DNA of 64,000 bases from G963701675 sp963701675 (GCA_963701675.1 OY969623.1:434001-498000); one strand, 5' to 3'; positions 45,699 to 55,768 are shown, numbered from the stretch's first letter. A program made the numbers and translations. Notes: generated by a model from the letters alone, not told the origin.

Positions 45699-46210
45699 GC
45701 TGGAATTTGATCTTGGCAAGCGGCTTCATTATACTTGGCACGGTAATGATTCCAGCGGCTTCTACCGACCGCTCCAAAAAGCCCGAACTTCGATTGGACG
45801 TGGAAGTCGAACGCGGCGGACCGCTTGATCGACTCACCGTCTATATCTGTAACGATACGGGCGAGCCGTTTTCCTTCCTCACCGGTTCTCGGGGCGGGGG
45901 CGGCAGCCTCGATGACAGGCCGACAAAAGTACCAACGGGTACTGCGCCGACCGTCATCCCGGAATTGGTATTTCAATGGAACGAAGGCGGCAAGATTACA
46001 CTCCGGCCGCCGGCAATCGGTGGTCCCACTCGGCGGGCCATGGAGCCTGAAAAACTCGAGATACCCTCAGGGGCCCGGACTGCATACGCAAGCTTTCAGG
46101 CGCCGCACGACCAGGTACGCGGAAAGCTCATCTGGGCCAAGCTCCGCCTTACGGATGGTAGGGAGCTGGTGGGCAATACGTTGGTCGAAGGTCGGGCCCC
46201 TGGCAAATAA
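45695..46210 (+). CDS. small exported protein coupled to giant repeat protein
   Basis: 171 residues; the ATG overlaps the stop codon of the preceding giant gene. Residues 1-23 form a signal peptide (MSWNLILASGFIILGTVMIP then AAS), followed by a beta-rich domain (LRLDVEVERGGPLDRLTVYI, FQWNEGGKITLRPP). It resembles immunoglobulin-like accessory domains but no family is certain. Coupling suggests joint function with the giant protein at the surface. Confidence 0.78.
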   Translation: MSWNLILASGFIILGTVMIPAASTDRSKKPELRLDVEVERGGPLDRLTVYICNDTGEPFSFLTGSRGGGGSLDDRPTKVPTGTAPTVIPELVFQWNEGGKITLRPPAIGGPTRRAMEPEKLEIPSGARTAYASFQAPHDQVRGKLIWAKLRLTDGRELVGNTLVEGRAPGK

Positions 46211-47040
46211 TGACCGGAAAACGGCCCAAAGCAAGGCCGCCGCCGTCGAATGCAACCGCGACGGAAGCGGGCTTCACTTTCGGCGCGCTTGGTTGGACGG
46301 TGAGAAGGGGCCAGAAAGGCTGGCAATATCTGAAGGGCGAGTTTCATTTGGTTTTTTGCTTGCCGTAATTCTGCTGGCCGGCGTTTGAGCCACTGAAAAA
46401 GCAGCGCCGTCCAGCGCCCACGGAGCCGACAGAAGCCCCTCCACGGACGGCGGAAACGAGCGCCCCGATCACAATCCGATGCCCAGCGGCCGGATTGGAC
46501 GATCTTTTTGGGTGCATCGACTGGGAACTCCCGCTCTAGCGATTACTGTGAAACACAGCTAGGCTTGGAACATCAGCACCGCGGCGAACGGGGCCGTCGG
46601 CGTATCGTGCCCGGAGGCGATTCACCCCGCACCAAGCTTCTCACAGCTTCGCCGGACTCGGTTCCCGCAGGTTAGGGACATCGCGGAGTGGCAGGTAGCT
46701 TGGGCCTCCGGGAACCCGGCTTCATAATTTGACCGGAGCAGACTTCCTTCACGTTCACACAACCTAACCGGAAGATTCGATGACGACCCCACCAGAATCG
46801 CTGCCGCCCCCAGAGCGCCGCGTGCTAAACGTGAAAGACAAAAGTAAAGATGGCTGACTCAACTCCCGAGATTTCCACCGCTCGGATCAAGGCCAGCGTC
46901 GCGTACCTCGTCAGCCAGGGCACGCCTATCCGAGCGGTCCATGATCTGGTACGCTGCCATCGTGGTGGCTCCTTTCGTTGAAGATGAGATAGATCTGCCT
47001 GATCGCATATCAGGCCGATTGGAGACAAAGGATCGGTTCA
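46211..47040. other. gene-poor interval with two doubtful mini-ORFs
   Basis: I see no established gene. A plus-strand 25-codon frame at 46780-46857 (MTTPPESLPPPERRVLNVKD and onward) resembles a truncated gene start. On the minus strand an AAAGGAG site precedes a 33-codon frame (MAAYQIMDRSDRRALADEVR and onward) ending near 46859. Both are too short to call. The promoter of the gene at 47041 lies here. Confidence 0.3.
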
Positions 47041-48621
47041 ATGGCCAACCAAGCTCATGAACGCGACGTTTCCGAAATGCTTGAAGCGGAGCGCCTGAAA
47101 AGGCTGCTGGCATATGAAGTTGCACAAGCCGCAAAGCAACAGGTAGTAAATTGGGCCAAATGGATCGTAGGGGCCTTGGTCGTTGTAGCGGCTACGTTGG
47201 GGATAAAAACATATTACGATATCAATGCGGCCATAGAAAAATCTGCGACCGAACAGATAACCAAGGCGAGCGCAACAAACGAGAAGGCCTTGGCCGACTT
47301 CAACGACAAATCTGAGCAAGCCCTGAAGACTTTGGAGGAGAAACGCGCAACATCGCTAAACGAGTTGGAAACTGCCTACAAGGCACGCTCCGATTCAATA
47401 TATAAGCGAGCCCTCATCGATCGCGCCAATATCGCAATCGTGAGGGCAAGGATTGGCGATATGTCCAACCTTTCATCCACAAGACCCAGGCTTACGCCGG
47501 ACGAGCGTGAGCAGGTAATCAGAGTATTAACCGATGCAACAACCGAACTATCTCTGTTTCGGGACGCGGATCGAGTACTTAGGGAAACGTCGACAAGAAT
47601 TTCGTGGCGACCAATTGCGAAACTATATAGCGAGTTGTTATCGTCGTCATCGGAACAGTACAAGTGGATGAAGAACGATCCGGACAAGCAGGCGGTAGTG
47701 ATTGCGAGCATGTCACAGAAGCGCGCCGAGGATGCAAAGGAGCCAGTTCGAACCATCCTTCAAAACAAGAGTGCGCCGGAAAAACTGCTTGTGACCGCTC
47801 TAAAGTATGCTGCCGATATCGGCGACCGTGCCGCTATCGAGTCCTTTGAAACTCTATTTCGTAATGCTTCCCATCCCTTAGTGTCTCAGCAAGCATTGCT
47901 GGGCCTAGGGCGACTTAAGCCGCAGTCGGAATTGTTAATTGGCTGGATTAAGGAACTCGAAGAAAGGGCTGACGAACCCATAACGATAGGGCGACTTGCA
48001 CAAGCCTCGGATCTGGTTGCGTCGATAATGGATGGAGATCCGAACCTCCAGCGAGATGACCCAAAGCTCCGTCAAAGACGAGAGCTGGCGGTAAAGGTGT
48101 TTCATATTTTACTCAAGCGACAAGTTAGATATTACATAAGCGCGAGTGAAAGAGGTTGGGATCAGAGCTGCGACCTTTCTATTGCAACAGCGGATAATGC
48201 TGGTGAGCTACACATTGTGGATCCTTACGTGCTCTTTGGTCGTGTCACAGTCTTCGCCAGCATCCTTAGAGATCTTGTCACCACAGCAAGAGTGGAAGAG
48301 TTTGCGCAAACAGTAGATGCTATTTCTGCTAGAGTTGACGATGATTCTCCTCGGCGTGCCGCAACAGTTTATCTCGAGCTTGATGAAGGAGGAGCTATTG
48401 TATTGGAAGATGGTCGGACCATTGACAAGAACACTCCCGGGGAGCTGCGATTAACGACAGAACACAGCTCAGGACGTCCCCGCGTGGTTGTCTCGTTGGG
48501 AAAAGAAGGAGCTCAAAAGGGCATCTTGCGCGAGGTGAAAAACGCCGAAAGAGTTTCCATTCACGTAAAAGCCAACGTGCCCATAGGGTCGAACTCGGAC
48601 CCATTCTATGACTACGAGTAG
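47041..48621 (+). CDS. membrane-anchored coiled-coil/helical-repeat protein
   Basis: A 526-residue protein with one transmembrane helix (about 41-58, WIVGALVVVAATLGIKTYY), a long coiled coil (residues 65-125, rich in E, K and A), and a helical-repeat-like domain (KLLVTALKYAADIGDRAAIE, SHPLVSQQALLGLGRLKP). It uses noticeably more A/T-ending codons than its neighbours, suggesting acquisition from elsewhere. No enzymatic motif is visible. It could be an envelope sensor or a defence-associated scaffold; this is speculation. Confidence 0.8.
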   Translation: MANQAHERDVSEMLEAERLKRLLAYEVAQAAKQQVVNWAKWIVGALVVVAATLGIKTYYDINAAIEKSATEQITKASATNEKALADFNDKSEQALKTLEEKRATSLNELETAYKARSDSIYKRALIDRANIAIVRARIGDMSNLSSTRPRLTPDEREQVIRVLTDATTELSLFRDADRVLRETSTRISWRPIAKLYSELLSSSSEQYKWMKNDPDKQAVVIASMSQKRAEDAKEPVRTILQNKSAPEKLLVTALKYAADIGDRAAIESFETLFRNASHPLVSQQALLGLGRLKPQSELLIGWIKELEERADEPITIGRLAQASDLVASIMDGDPNLQRDDPKLRQRRELAVKVFHILLKRQVRYYISASERGWDQSCDLSIATADNAGELHIVDPYVLFGRVTVFASILRDLVTTARVEEFAQTVDAISARVDDDSPRRAATVYLELDEGGAIVLEDGRTIDKNTPGELRLTTEHSSGRPRVVVSLGKEGAQKGILREVKNAERVSIHVKANVPIGSNSDPFYDYE

Positions 48622-48686
48622 TAGGACGGCGGTCTTGATCAGGAACCCGTCGGCGATAGTGTCAAATCCTGTGTTTTGAGAAACGG

Positions 48687-48941
48687 GATCGGGCCTACCG
48701 GACGTTGCGCGAGGCCTTGGAAGGGGAAGAATTGAAGAACCTGCTGGAGGCGGAGAAGGTGTTCGGCCGGATCGTGCGTTGGTACAACGAGGAGCGGCTG
48801 CACAGTGCCTTGGGATACTTGCGGCCGGTGGATTACTACCGGGGCAATCCGGAAGGGCGGCGTGCAGAACGGCGGACCAAGCTGGTGCAGGCACGTCATT
48901 GGCGCCGGGAGAGAAATCTGCAACTTCAGCAGGGGAGTTAG
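48687..48941 (+). pseudogene. IS3-type transposase C-terminal fragment
   Basis: The frame contains FGRIVRWYNEERLHSALGYL followed by RPVDYYRGNP, the end of the integrase-core (DDE) transposase domain including the region of its last glutamate, then a basic tail. The remainder of the transposase and the inverted repeats are missing, so it is a dead remnant inserted just after the gene ending at 48621. Confidence 0.85.
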
Positions 48942-49146
48942 CGTACGGGGCGGAGGAGTCGTCGCTTAGAGACAGGGCGGATTTGTGCCATTGCCGGTGA
49001 AACAATTCAAGAATACCGCGCTAGCCGACCGACCGCGGGAAACCGCGAGGTACTCATGCCTCACGTCGGTGAGCATGAGTCCCTCACCTACCGTGTCGTA
49101 CTACGATCGCGTTGGCAACAACCCACGCCGCTGACGCTCGACCGAA

Positions 49147-49244
49147 TCAGGCAGCGAACGGTTCGACATGGGAAACTTGACGGACGATTGATTCGTCCTG
49201 CTTGTCCGTGGACATCCGGTAGTCGGCCACGGCGTTGACCAGCT
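49147..49244 (-). pseudogene. serine recombinase N-terminal relic
   Basis: The frame ends AVADYRMSTDKQDESIVRQ followed by SHVEPFAA and a stop. This is the start of a large serine recombinase (normally AVAYYRMSTDKQ then a QRSQVEPYAA-like stretch), including the catalytic serine (MSTDKQ). Everything after the first 30 residues is lost. With the neighbouring IS3 fragment it marks a recombination hot spot. The stretch 49245-49731 has no other supported gene. Confidence 0.75.
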
Positions 49245-49731
49245 TACTGTTGCTCTCAGCCGTCCGCCGACTGTGCGCTTTTGTGGTAGACTGATGCACA
49301 TCCTCAGTGGTCGTCGAACCACTCAATTTCGCCGTATTGTGCCCTAAAGGTAGGAAAGCAATTTCGCTTGGTCGTCGAATTCGTGTAGGTCGAAGAAGTG
49401 GTAGCTGTAATGCAAGGAAGGCATCCAGTTCGTGGAGCTTGAGCGCAGCCGACGAAGACCCTTTTTTCACTCGTCCACACCAATCGCTCTTAATCGCGAC
49501 AACGTTATTGCCACCGCACCGGTGTTCCTTGGCGGCTCTCCCTCCAGATGGTTCGGTACCCATAGAATTCCGGAAGTCGCTGATTCCGACTCCTGCATTC
49601 TTCTCGATCGATCCAGCATCGCCTGGTGCGTCACCATTTTCACCCTTCCCGCCACCGCCCGCACGCGACACGGCAGACACCCGTCGCACCGGCAATCCGC
49701 CGTTATCTTCGCTACCAACGTATTCACGGAC

Positions 49732-50445
49732 TCACTTCTTGCGCTCCAGAGTCTTTTTCGCGTCGTCAATTTTCTGAGCCGCTTGCGCTACTCGTGTGTT
49801 AGGTGGTGGTCCTGTTGCAGTTATTGACATCTTGATCCCAAAATCTCTTCTCGTTGGATTGAGGATGGATACCTGCATCGGTGTGTCATGGAAGCCTACG
49901 ACTAGTATTTCTCCGCTAACGCCGTCAATCGGATAGTGCCTATCACCTATGACAAACCGCAAATCAACCCCAGCCGGCGCGTGGCCATAACGTAAACGAT
50001 AGCCACCAAAAACTATCAGGTCTTCGCCATTCGACAGTTTGACTGGTACTCGCTCAAGACCTCGCACGCTCGAAATGAATGGTTGAGCGACCTCTCGCGG
50101 AACTTCGCGCAGCATAGCTAACGCACCCTCTAAGCTCGTCTTCGTTTCGACTAGCTTTTCGTCTGTCTCGCGCACCTGGCTCAATAGGCTACTCTCCCTC
50201 TCACGGGCTTCCACCCGGAGATCATTCTCTCGTTCGATGGCATGCTTTGCCGACCAGTTTGACCGTACCTCCTTCGTTATGCCGAGTGTAATTGTCGACA
50301 GTAGACAGACCAAAGCCACCCAACCTAAACGAGTTATGCGTTTCACGCCCCAACTCTCGTTTCTGCGGATGGTTTCTCCGAAAAAGGCTAGAAGCGCTCC
50401 CGCAGCTCCAAAAATCAGCAGAGCAAGATTGATGGCAAGACTCAT
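49732..50445 (-). CDS. membrane protein with coiled coil
   Basis: 237 residues with two transmembrane helices (SLAINLALLIFGAAGALLAF and WVALVCLLSTITLGIT), then a coiled coil (RENDLRVEARERESSLLSQV to TKTSLEGALAML) and a beta-rich C-terminal domain (FVIGDRHYPIDGVSGEILVV). Architecture suggests an envelope scaffold with a soluble sensor domain. No family recognised; not obviously linked to its neighbours. Confidence 0.78.
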   Translation of the reverse strand: MSLAINLALLIFGAAGALLAFFGETIRRNESWGVKRITRLGWVALVCLLSTITLGITKEVRSNWSAKHAIERENDLRVEARERESSLLSQVRETDEKLVETKTSLEGALAMLREVPREVAQPFISSVRGLERVPVKLSNGEDLIVFGGYRLRYGHAPAGVDLRFVIGDRHYPIDGVSGEILVVGFHDTPMQVSILNPTRRDFGIKMSITATGPPPNTRVAQAAQKIDDAKKTLERKK

Positions 50446-50513
50446 GATTTCTGGTCTCCAACAATTGATTTGTCATGTGTGTATAGTTCGTCGATGGTCG
50501 CTGAGTTTGGTGG

Positions 50514-50762
50514 TCATGGTTGCGGCCGTGGTGTGCTTGGCAACCGGCGATGCTCGCGATCAAACCCCACCTTAGTGAATAGTAACTTTGGCCTTCCTTG
50601 GCAGGTTTGTTCGATCATACGATAGTGCTTTGCGAGTACCTGAGTCACGATTCGTGCTACGCTTCTTGACCCGGACTCTGCGTCCGGGCAAAGCGCAGCC
50701 CACACGACCTCGGGTAGCTGCAGCGTAATGCTGCGGTAACCGTCGCGTGTTGCCGCGAGCAA
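50514..50762 (-). CDS. possible ribbon-helix-helix protein
   Basis: 82 residues from a TTG that follows GGAG by five bases. The segment YRSITLQLPEVVWAALCPDA followed by SVARIVTQVLAKHYRM fits a strand-helix-helix DNA-binding domain. It is divergent from the AlpA-like gene at 50874. Start codon and reality of the gene are moderately uncertain. It may regulate the adjacent mobile block. Confidence 0.5.
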   Translation of the reverse strand: MLAATRDGYRSITLQLPEVVWAALCPDAESGSRSVARIVTQVLAKHYRMIEQTCQGRPKLLFTKVGFDREHRRLPSTPRPQP

Positions 50763-50873
50763 ATTGCTCCACGCATAGCAAGAATCGCGGAAACCGGCAC
50801 CCAGTGCGATTTTCCGAGACTTTTGAGTGTGAGTCGTGCTATACTCAGACCTGGGTCAGCAAGGAAGACTGCT

Positions 50874-51077
50874 ATGCACGACATTCCAGAAACGGGGTTC
50901 GTACGCTTACCCCAAGTCTTAAGCGTCATTCCTCTCGGCAAAACTACTTGGTGGGAAGGCGTGCGATCAGGCCGTTTTCCCAAACCGGTCAAGTTATCGG
51001 AGCGATGCTCGGCTTGGCGGGCCGAGGACATTCGCGAGTTAATCAAAATGCTATCCACAGCCCCACCGCACCACTGA
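50874..51077 (+). CDS. AlpA-like excisionase/regulator
   Basis: 67 residues from the ATG at 50874, with AAGGAAG upstream. The pattern GFVRLPQVLSVIPLGKTTWW then EGVRSGRFPKPVKLSERCSA and WRAEDIRELIK is the AlpA (MerR-like) fold found in prophage P4-type elements, where it controls integrase expression and excision. It precedes a P4-type integrase by about 330 bases, consistent with that role. Confidence 0.88.
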   Translation: MHDIPETGFVRLPQVLSVIPLGKTTWWEGVRSGRFPKPVKLSERCSAWRAEDIRELIKMLSTAPPHH

Positions 51078-51417
51078 TCTACCGCGTTGCAATTCGACGA
51101 ATTGACTGATATTATTTTCGGTCTGGCCTTGTTGCTGATCGGATTGGGGCACAAAACCGGGGCACCTCTTTCCAAACCAAACCAAAATCACGATTTCTTT
51201 CAGGCACTTACCCCGATTAATATGAATCCGACCGGGGGCACCACCTCCTCATATCGCCAGTGACCGATTTCATCCGCCAGAGTCCACGTAATTCAGACTG
51301 AGAGCCAATCTTAGCTCGAATCGGCCGTTGCATACGTCCGAAAATAATCGTTGACATTCGGCTAACTCCTGGGCTACAAAATGGTGCATGTGTCCCACCA
51401 CATAGCGAATGTGCCCC

Positions 51418-52605
51418 ATGCCCGCCCGTCTCTCTGATGCCAAAATTCGCAACGCCAAGCCAAGAGCCAAGCCGTACAAAATCGCCGACGGCGAAGGTTT
51501 GTTCCTCGTAATCTGGCCGTCCGGTAGCAAATACTGGCGACTGAGGTACTTCTTTGGAGGCAAGGAAAAGCGGTTGGCATTGGGGGTGTATCCTGACGTC
51601 AGTCTTGCCGACGCCCGTGATCGGCGTGCCCAGGCTCGGAAGATGCTTGCTGGCGGGAACGACCCTGGCGAGGCAAAGAAAGAAGCCAAGCGGCTCACTG
51701 TTTTACGAAACGCGAACACGTTTGAGGCGGTTGCCCGTGAGTGGTTTGAAAAACGCGAACACGAATGGGCACCGATCACTGCCGACATCAAACTTGAGCG
51801 TCTCGAAAAGTACATCCTTCCCAAGCTCGGTCCAAGGCCCATCGCCAACATCAATGCACCTGAAGTGCTTGCCATGCTTCGCGCTGTGGAGGACAAGGGC
51901 ATCCTGGAGACCGCACAGCGCGTAATGAACATCTGCGGTCAAATCTTTATGTACGCCATCGCCACCGGTCGGGCCGAACGAAATCCAGTTCCGGACCTGC
52001 GAGGCGCTCTGAAGACGCCGGTCGTCAAACATCGCTCCTATCTCAAAGAAAATGAACTGCCTGAATACTTGCAAAATCTTCAAGCCTATGCCGGAGTCCT
52101 GCAAACCAAACTAGCCCTACGCCTCCTACTGCTTACTTTCGTCCGCACAGGCGAATTGCGCGCGGCGAAATGGGCGGAGGTCGATTGGGACAAGGCTGAG
52201 TGGCGCATTCCCGCTAATCGCATGAAGATGAAGGAGCTGCACATCGTCCCTTTATCGGGGCAAACGATTGCCGCTCTTCGCGAACTGGAAAAGCATTCCG
52301 GCAGCCGGAAGTACCTTTTCCCCAACGAGCATAATCCGGCTACGTTCATGAGCGAGAACACCATGCTCTATGCTCTCTATCGCATGGGTTATCATTCACG
52401 CGCCACCGGTCACGGTTTCCGCAGCACCGCGAGCACGATCCTCAATGAGCATGGTTTCCGCGCGGACGTGATTGAACGGCAGCTTGCGCACAGCGAGCGC
52501 AATAATGTCCGGGCGGCCTACAATCACGCTCAGTACCTGCCGGAGCGACGGAAGATGATGCAATGGTGGGCCGATTATCTCGACGAAGTTGCGGCGAAGA
52601 AATAG
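51418..52605 (+). CDS. P4-type tyrosine integrase
   Basis: 395 residues (an ATG three codons upstream is also possible). The N-terminal Arm/DUF4102 domain reads SDAKIRNAKPRAKPYKIADG then EGLFLVIWPSGSKYWRLRY. The catalytic domain shows R in LLTFVRTGELRAAKW, the VPLSGQT strand, H-x-x-R in GHGFRSTAS, and HSERNNVRAAYNHAQYL with the nucleophile tyrosine. It integrates elements at tRNA or tmRNA sites; no site is recognised here. It is followed by a copy of the trypsin module, likely its cargo. A fragment of a sister gene is at 18024. Confidence 0.95.
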   Translation: MPARLSDAKIRNAKPRAKPYKIADGEGLFLVIWPSGSKYWRLRYFFGGKEKRLALGVYPDVSLADARDRRAQARKMLAGGNDPGEAKKEAKRLTVLRNANTFEAVAREWFEKREHEWAPITADIKLERLEKYILPKLGPRPIANINAPEVLAMLRAVEDKGILETAQRVMNICGQIFMYAIATGRAERNPVPDLRGALKTPVVKHRSYLKENELPEYLQNLQAYAGVLQTKLALRLLLLTFVRTGELRAAKWAEVDWDKAEWRIPANRMKMKELHIVPLSGQTIAALRELEKHSGSRKYLFPNEHNPATFMSENTMLYALYRMGYHSRATGHGFRSTASTILNEHGFRADVIERQLAHSERNNVRAAYNHAQYLPERRKMMQWWADYLDEVAAKK

Positions 52606-52852
52606 TACCCGTCGTTTACTGCCGACGTAAGATGCACAACGTGTCGCCCGTAGCAGCCGCAAGCGAAAGCCGATTAATAGCAAGGCCGCGAGCACAACTT
52701 TACAGAATGAGACATCGCTAGGCAGACTCGGTCGGGTCTCCGCCGTTGAGGCATAGGGCGCCGCCGCGAACAGACGACCAGCCGACTAACGAAGCACGGG
52801 GCAAGCTCAACGAAACCACTCGACGTGAATTAACCAACGGAGAAGACTCGCC

Positions 52853-53251
52853 TTGGCAGTCGTGCTCCCACTGACTGTTCTGCACCACGGGACGACGCTC
52901 GGGCGAGCCCGCGTGATCGAGCGGAGCGGACCAGACCCCGACTACCGGGAACCGGGAACGGGGAGCCTCCCAGCGGCCGAAGGATTTTCCGCTGTCATTG
53001 CCGATGGGCGCCGCTGCAGTACGGGCACGCCAGAAGTAGCCGCACGGAGCAAGCACGTGCTCTTCCCCAACGAAGGAGGGCCGGCTATCCTAGAAGTCAG
53101 TGTGCCAGCGTGGATCATGGCGATTCTCTACGCCGATCCCCTCGCCGCCGGTTTGGCACGTAGTGGCGAGATACGCTTCGAGCCTGAAAGTGGTTTGAAT
53201 GAATTGCGGGCTGAATGGCACGACCTAACGAAGCGCGTAATCCCATTGTGA
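52853..53251 (+). CDS. hypothetical protein overlapping the module-copy-2 gene
   Basis: Up to 132 residues from a TTG; the start is unsure. The C-terminal half (AILEVSVPAWIMAILYADPL, then GEIRFEPESGLNELRAEWHD) looks like a real domain, overlapping the next gene by 37 bases. No equivalent is present in module copy 1. It may be the remnant of a larger protein linked to the protease module. Confidence 0.5.
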   Translation: MAVVLPLTVLHHGTTLGRARVIERSGPDPDYREPGTGSLPAAEGFSAVIADGRRCSTGTPEVAARSKHVLFPNEGGPAILEVSVPAWIMAILYADPLAAGLARSGEIRFEPESGLNELRAEWHDLTKRVIPL

Positions 53252-54081
53252 CTGCCCACAAGCCTATCACTGATCTTCTGAGTGGCCCCCTTGGTCCAGA
53301 CTGGACAATGGATAGCCTCGCCGAGCAACTGCTCGGCACTCTCGTCGCCCAGCCCTCAGAAGGAGCGGAAGAGTTTGTCCTCGACTCAGATGCTATCGTG
53401 GATCGCCAATCACGCCGCCTGCTCAGACCGCTTCTTGCGTGCCTCTCTACTAAGTCGGCGGCTGAGTCTGGCACACCTGCCAACCTCTACCGCGGCCAGT
53501 TCTTCTTTAAGCGACAAAGTCCGACAGGACCGGTGTGGATTCTCGGCAGGTTCGAGAACCGACCAGGAAGTGTGCGCGTCACAATGCGACGGTCTAACTC
53601 ACCGCCCGAGGGCGCTGAGGCAACGCCGGCAAAGCTTACAACGTTTAGCGAAGCAACGAGTCCGACATGCGATAGACAAAAACCGGGCTCAACTCAAGCT
53701 GCTGAGTTCCGGAAACGGGTGTCTGATAGCGGCATCCGGGAGTCGAGTACACGGCCCAAGAGGGACGCGGGCCCCCGGGTGCTGTACGCGGCATTGGCGG
53801 CATCACTCTTGCTTACGGTGTTCCTGCTTTGGGACCGGACGCAGCTGGCTCAACGAGTACGAGAAGATTCCGCGCAGCCGGGTCGTAACGGTGTCTTGTT
53901 TGAGAATCTGTCGGCCAACGATCAAAAGAGACTTGCCGGTGCTTCTATGGGAGATGTCGTCCAAATTGCGTCCCAGTGCGAAAGCGATCAAGTTCGCAAG
54001 ATGGCCCAGATCCTTCAAGACCAGCCGGAAACCCTGCTGAGAATTGTAAAGGAGGTACTCCTGTGTCAACCCACACCTTGA
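53215..54081 (+). CDS. membrane protein paired with trypsin (module copy 2)
   Basis: A 288-residue protein: an N-terminal soluble domain of about 120 residues (GPDWTMDSLAEQLLGTLVAQ, YRGQFFFKRQSPTGPVWILG) not found in copy 1, a basic linker, a transmembrane helix (VLYAALAASLLLTVFLLWDR), and a C-terminal domain FENLSANDQKRLAG/DVVQIASQCE/TLLRIVKEV that matches the protein at 3528-3974. Its 3' end overlaps the trypsin gene by 19 bases exactly as in copy 1. The extra domain suggests modular exchange of the cytoplasmic input. Confidence 0.85.
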   Translation: MARPNEARNPIVTAHKPITDLLSGPLGPDWTMDSLAEQLLGTLVAQPSEGAEEFVLDSDAIVDRQSRRLLRPLLACLSTKSAAESGTPANLYRGQFFFKRQSPTGPVWILGRFENRPGSVRVTMRRSNSPPEGAEATPAKLTTFSEATSPTCDRQKPGSTQAAEFRKRVSDSGIRESSTRPKRDAGPRVLYAALAASLLLTVFLLWDRTQLAQRVREDSAQPGRNGVLFENLSANDQKRLAGASMGDVVQIASQCESDQVRKMAQILQDQPETLLRIVKEVLLCQPTP

Positions 54082-55323
54082 TGTTCGAAGTGCTCGCATT
54101 AGCCGCGTTGTGTGCGCCCGAGGCCCAAAGCCAGCCACCGGTATCGCTCCCCGACGAGATGCACATTTATCGGATCGAGAGCACGTTCAAGTGGGACGGC
54201 AAACTTGTTAAGGTCGAATTAACGGGATTTAAGCCAAAAGAGCGCGAAGGTATTTACACGGGGTTGCACGGGGTCGCCGGAGCAGAAGAAGTCGTCGCCA
54301 TCTCGCCCGTCGTCTCAGTGGGACGGGTGAAAATGCGCCTAACGCACGTGGACATCAAGCGCGATGTGGCCTACCTGGAACCTGTGCCACCGAAAGCCCT
54401 TCCCCGCGGGGGGCTGGCACAAGGCAAGCGCAAGGTGGAGGAGCTTAAGGCGGGGGAGGTACTGTGGGTGGTCGGCTATCCAATCGGGATCGACCTGAGG
54501 CCGGCGGACACCGAACTCAAGCTTCGCGTGCTAGACCCCGTGGCGAGGCTTACGGATATCATCAACCCAGCCGCGCGAAGGATTGGTCAACCGCAGAAGC
54601 CCGGAAACCCAAGTCCGTATGCTCAATCTACAGGGTCCTTTCTTACCCGGGCATTCCGGAGCGCCTCTGGTCGACGCCGACTGGGTCGTTGTTGGAATAG
54701 GGTGCGGTGGGCTGTGCGAGGGGACTGCCAGCCACGGCTGGGCCGTCCCGTTTCAGGACGTTGAGCTAGGCCCCGCGGATTCCGATGCTGCGCAAATGGA
54801 AATCGAGCGCCTAGCGAAGCGTCGATACGACAATTGCGCATTCCTCATTCTTGATGAAAACGCTCGCGCTATGGCGCAACGCCTGCGTCTAGTGGTGACC
54901 ACCGTACTCGAAAACGACGCGAAAGAACCCGTCATCGCCCTGCGAAATCTGCCTGGCGACGAGTTGAGCAGCAGAGTTCGGAGAATGTTCAAAATCATGG
55001 GGGACTTGGCGAACAACAACCAAGCCGAATTAGCGAAACTCGACCCCCTGAAGGAAATCGATATCCTTCTGGAAATGTACCTGCCGAGCGGGACCCGGGT
55101 GGAGCTCCTTAGCGCGGCGCAGTTACGGGGCCAACCGGCGAACGAACCGGTGCAAGGGGCGCCACCCGAGATGCCCGCGTTGCCCGCCCCGCTCCAGCGA
55201 ATCGCTCAGAATGCGGGCGACCTGCTTTACAGCAAGGTCCGGGTGCTCGAAGGTAAGGAGAAGGGGAAGGAAGTCTGGGTTCTAACATCAACGGTCCGCC
55301 AACGGTTACAGCCGCCTCGATAA
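54063..55323 (+). pseudogene. trypsin-like serine protease (module copy 2), frameshifted
   Basis: It starts at GTG after AAAGGAGG. A signal peptide (TLMFEVLALAALCAPEAQS) is followed by the catalytic His (GLHGVAG) and Asp (KRDVAYLEP). In a second frame come the catalytic Ser (LPGHSGAPLVDAD) and the C-terminal domain (LVVTTVLENDAKEPVIALRN and following), matching 2278-3546 throughout. The frame changes near 54565-54580 (DIINPAAR then REGLVNRRSPETQ), requiring a one-base indel. All catalytic residues survive, so a sequence error is possible. Confidence 0.88.
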
Positions 55324-55768
55324 AGCCGCTCCGACATGCTACATACTGCCCCGGGGCACGCCCCTCCCCACATACCATGATCTGACAGACCGTTTGAGGC
55401 TGACGTGCCTCACTGCGAACTCCTATTCCCATCCTTATGCGGGCTCCTCCAACTTAGCATCTTCACGATTCTCTGACACTCTTGACCCCCAGGCGCTCGC
55501 TAGGGACTCGAACAACGTCGCTTCCAAGCGACATCTACCTAAGGTTCCGAGCCAAGGCTCGGCTGCATTATCCTCCGTATCACGCGACCTCCGCACTTGA
55601 CGGGCGGGGGCCTGCCCGATGAATCCACTGTGAATCAGACGGGATCGCACATTCCGCCACACGTGCCGTCACCCGCACGCCGCTGGCTTCCACGCATCAA
55701 CAGAAACGCATATTTCAAGACGTGGGAAACAGACGGTTCTGAAGGCATGACAATGCAATCATGATTGG

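Noticed and set aside
44703..45719. 338-codon minus-strand open frame
   Set aside because: It is antisense to the giant repeat protein, whose frame continues recognisable repeat text and a coupled downstream gene.
46859..46957. 33-codon minus-strand frame with an AAAGGAG site
   Set aside because: Too short and without any family; an overlapping plus-strand frame is equally plausible.
55490..55560. Possible tRNA on the minus strand (GGGACTCGAACAACG)
   Set aside because: No cloverleaf can be formed: the acceptor and anticodon stems are missing.
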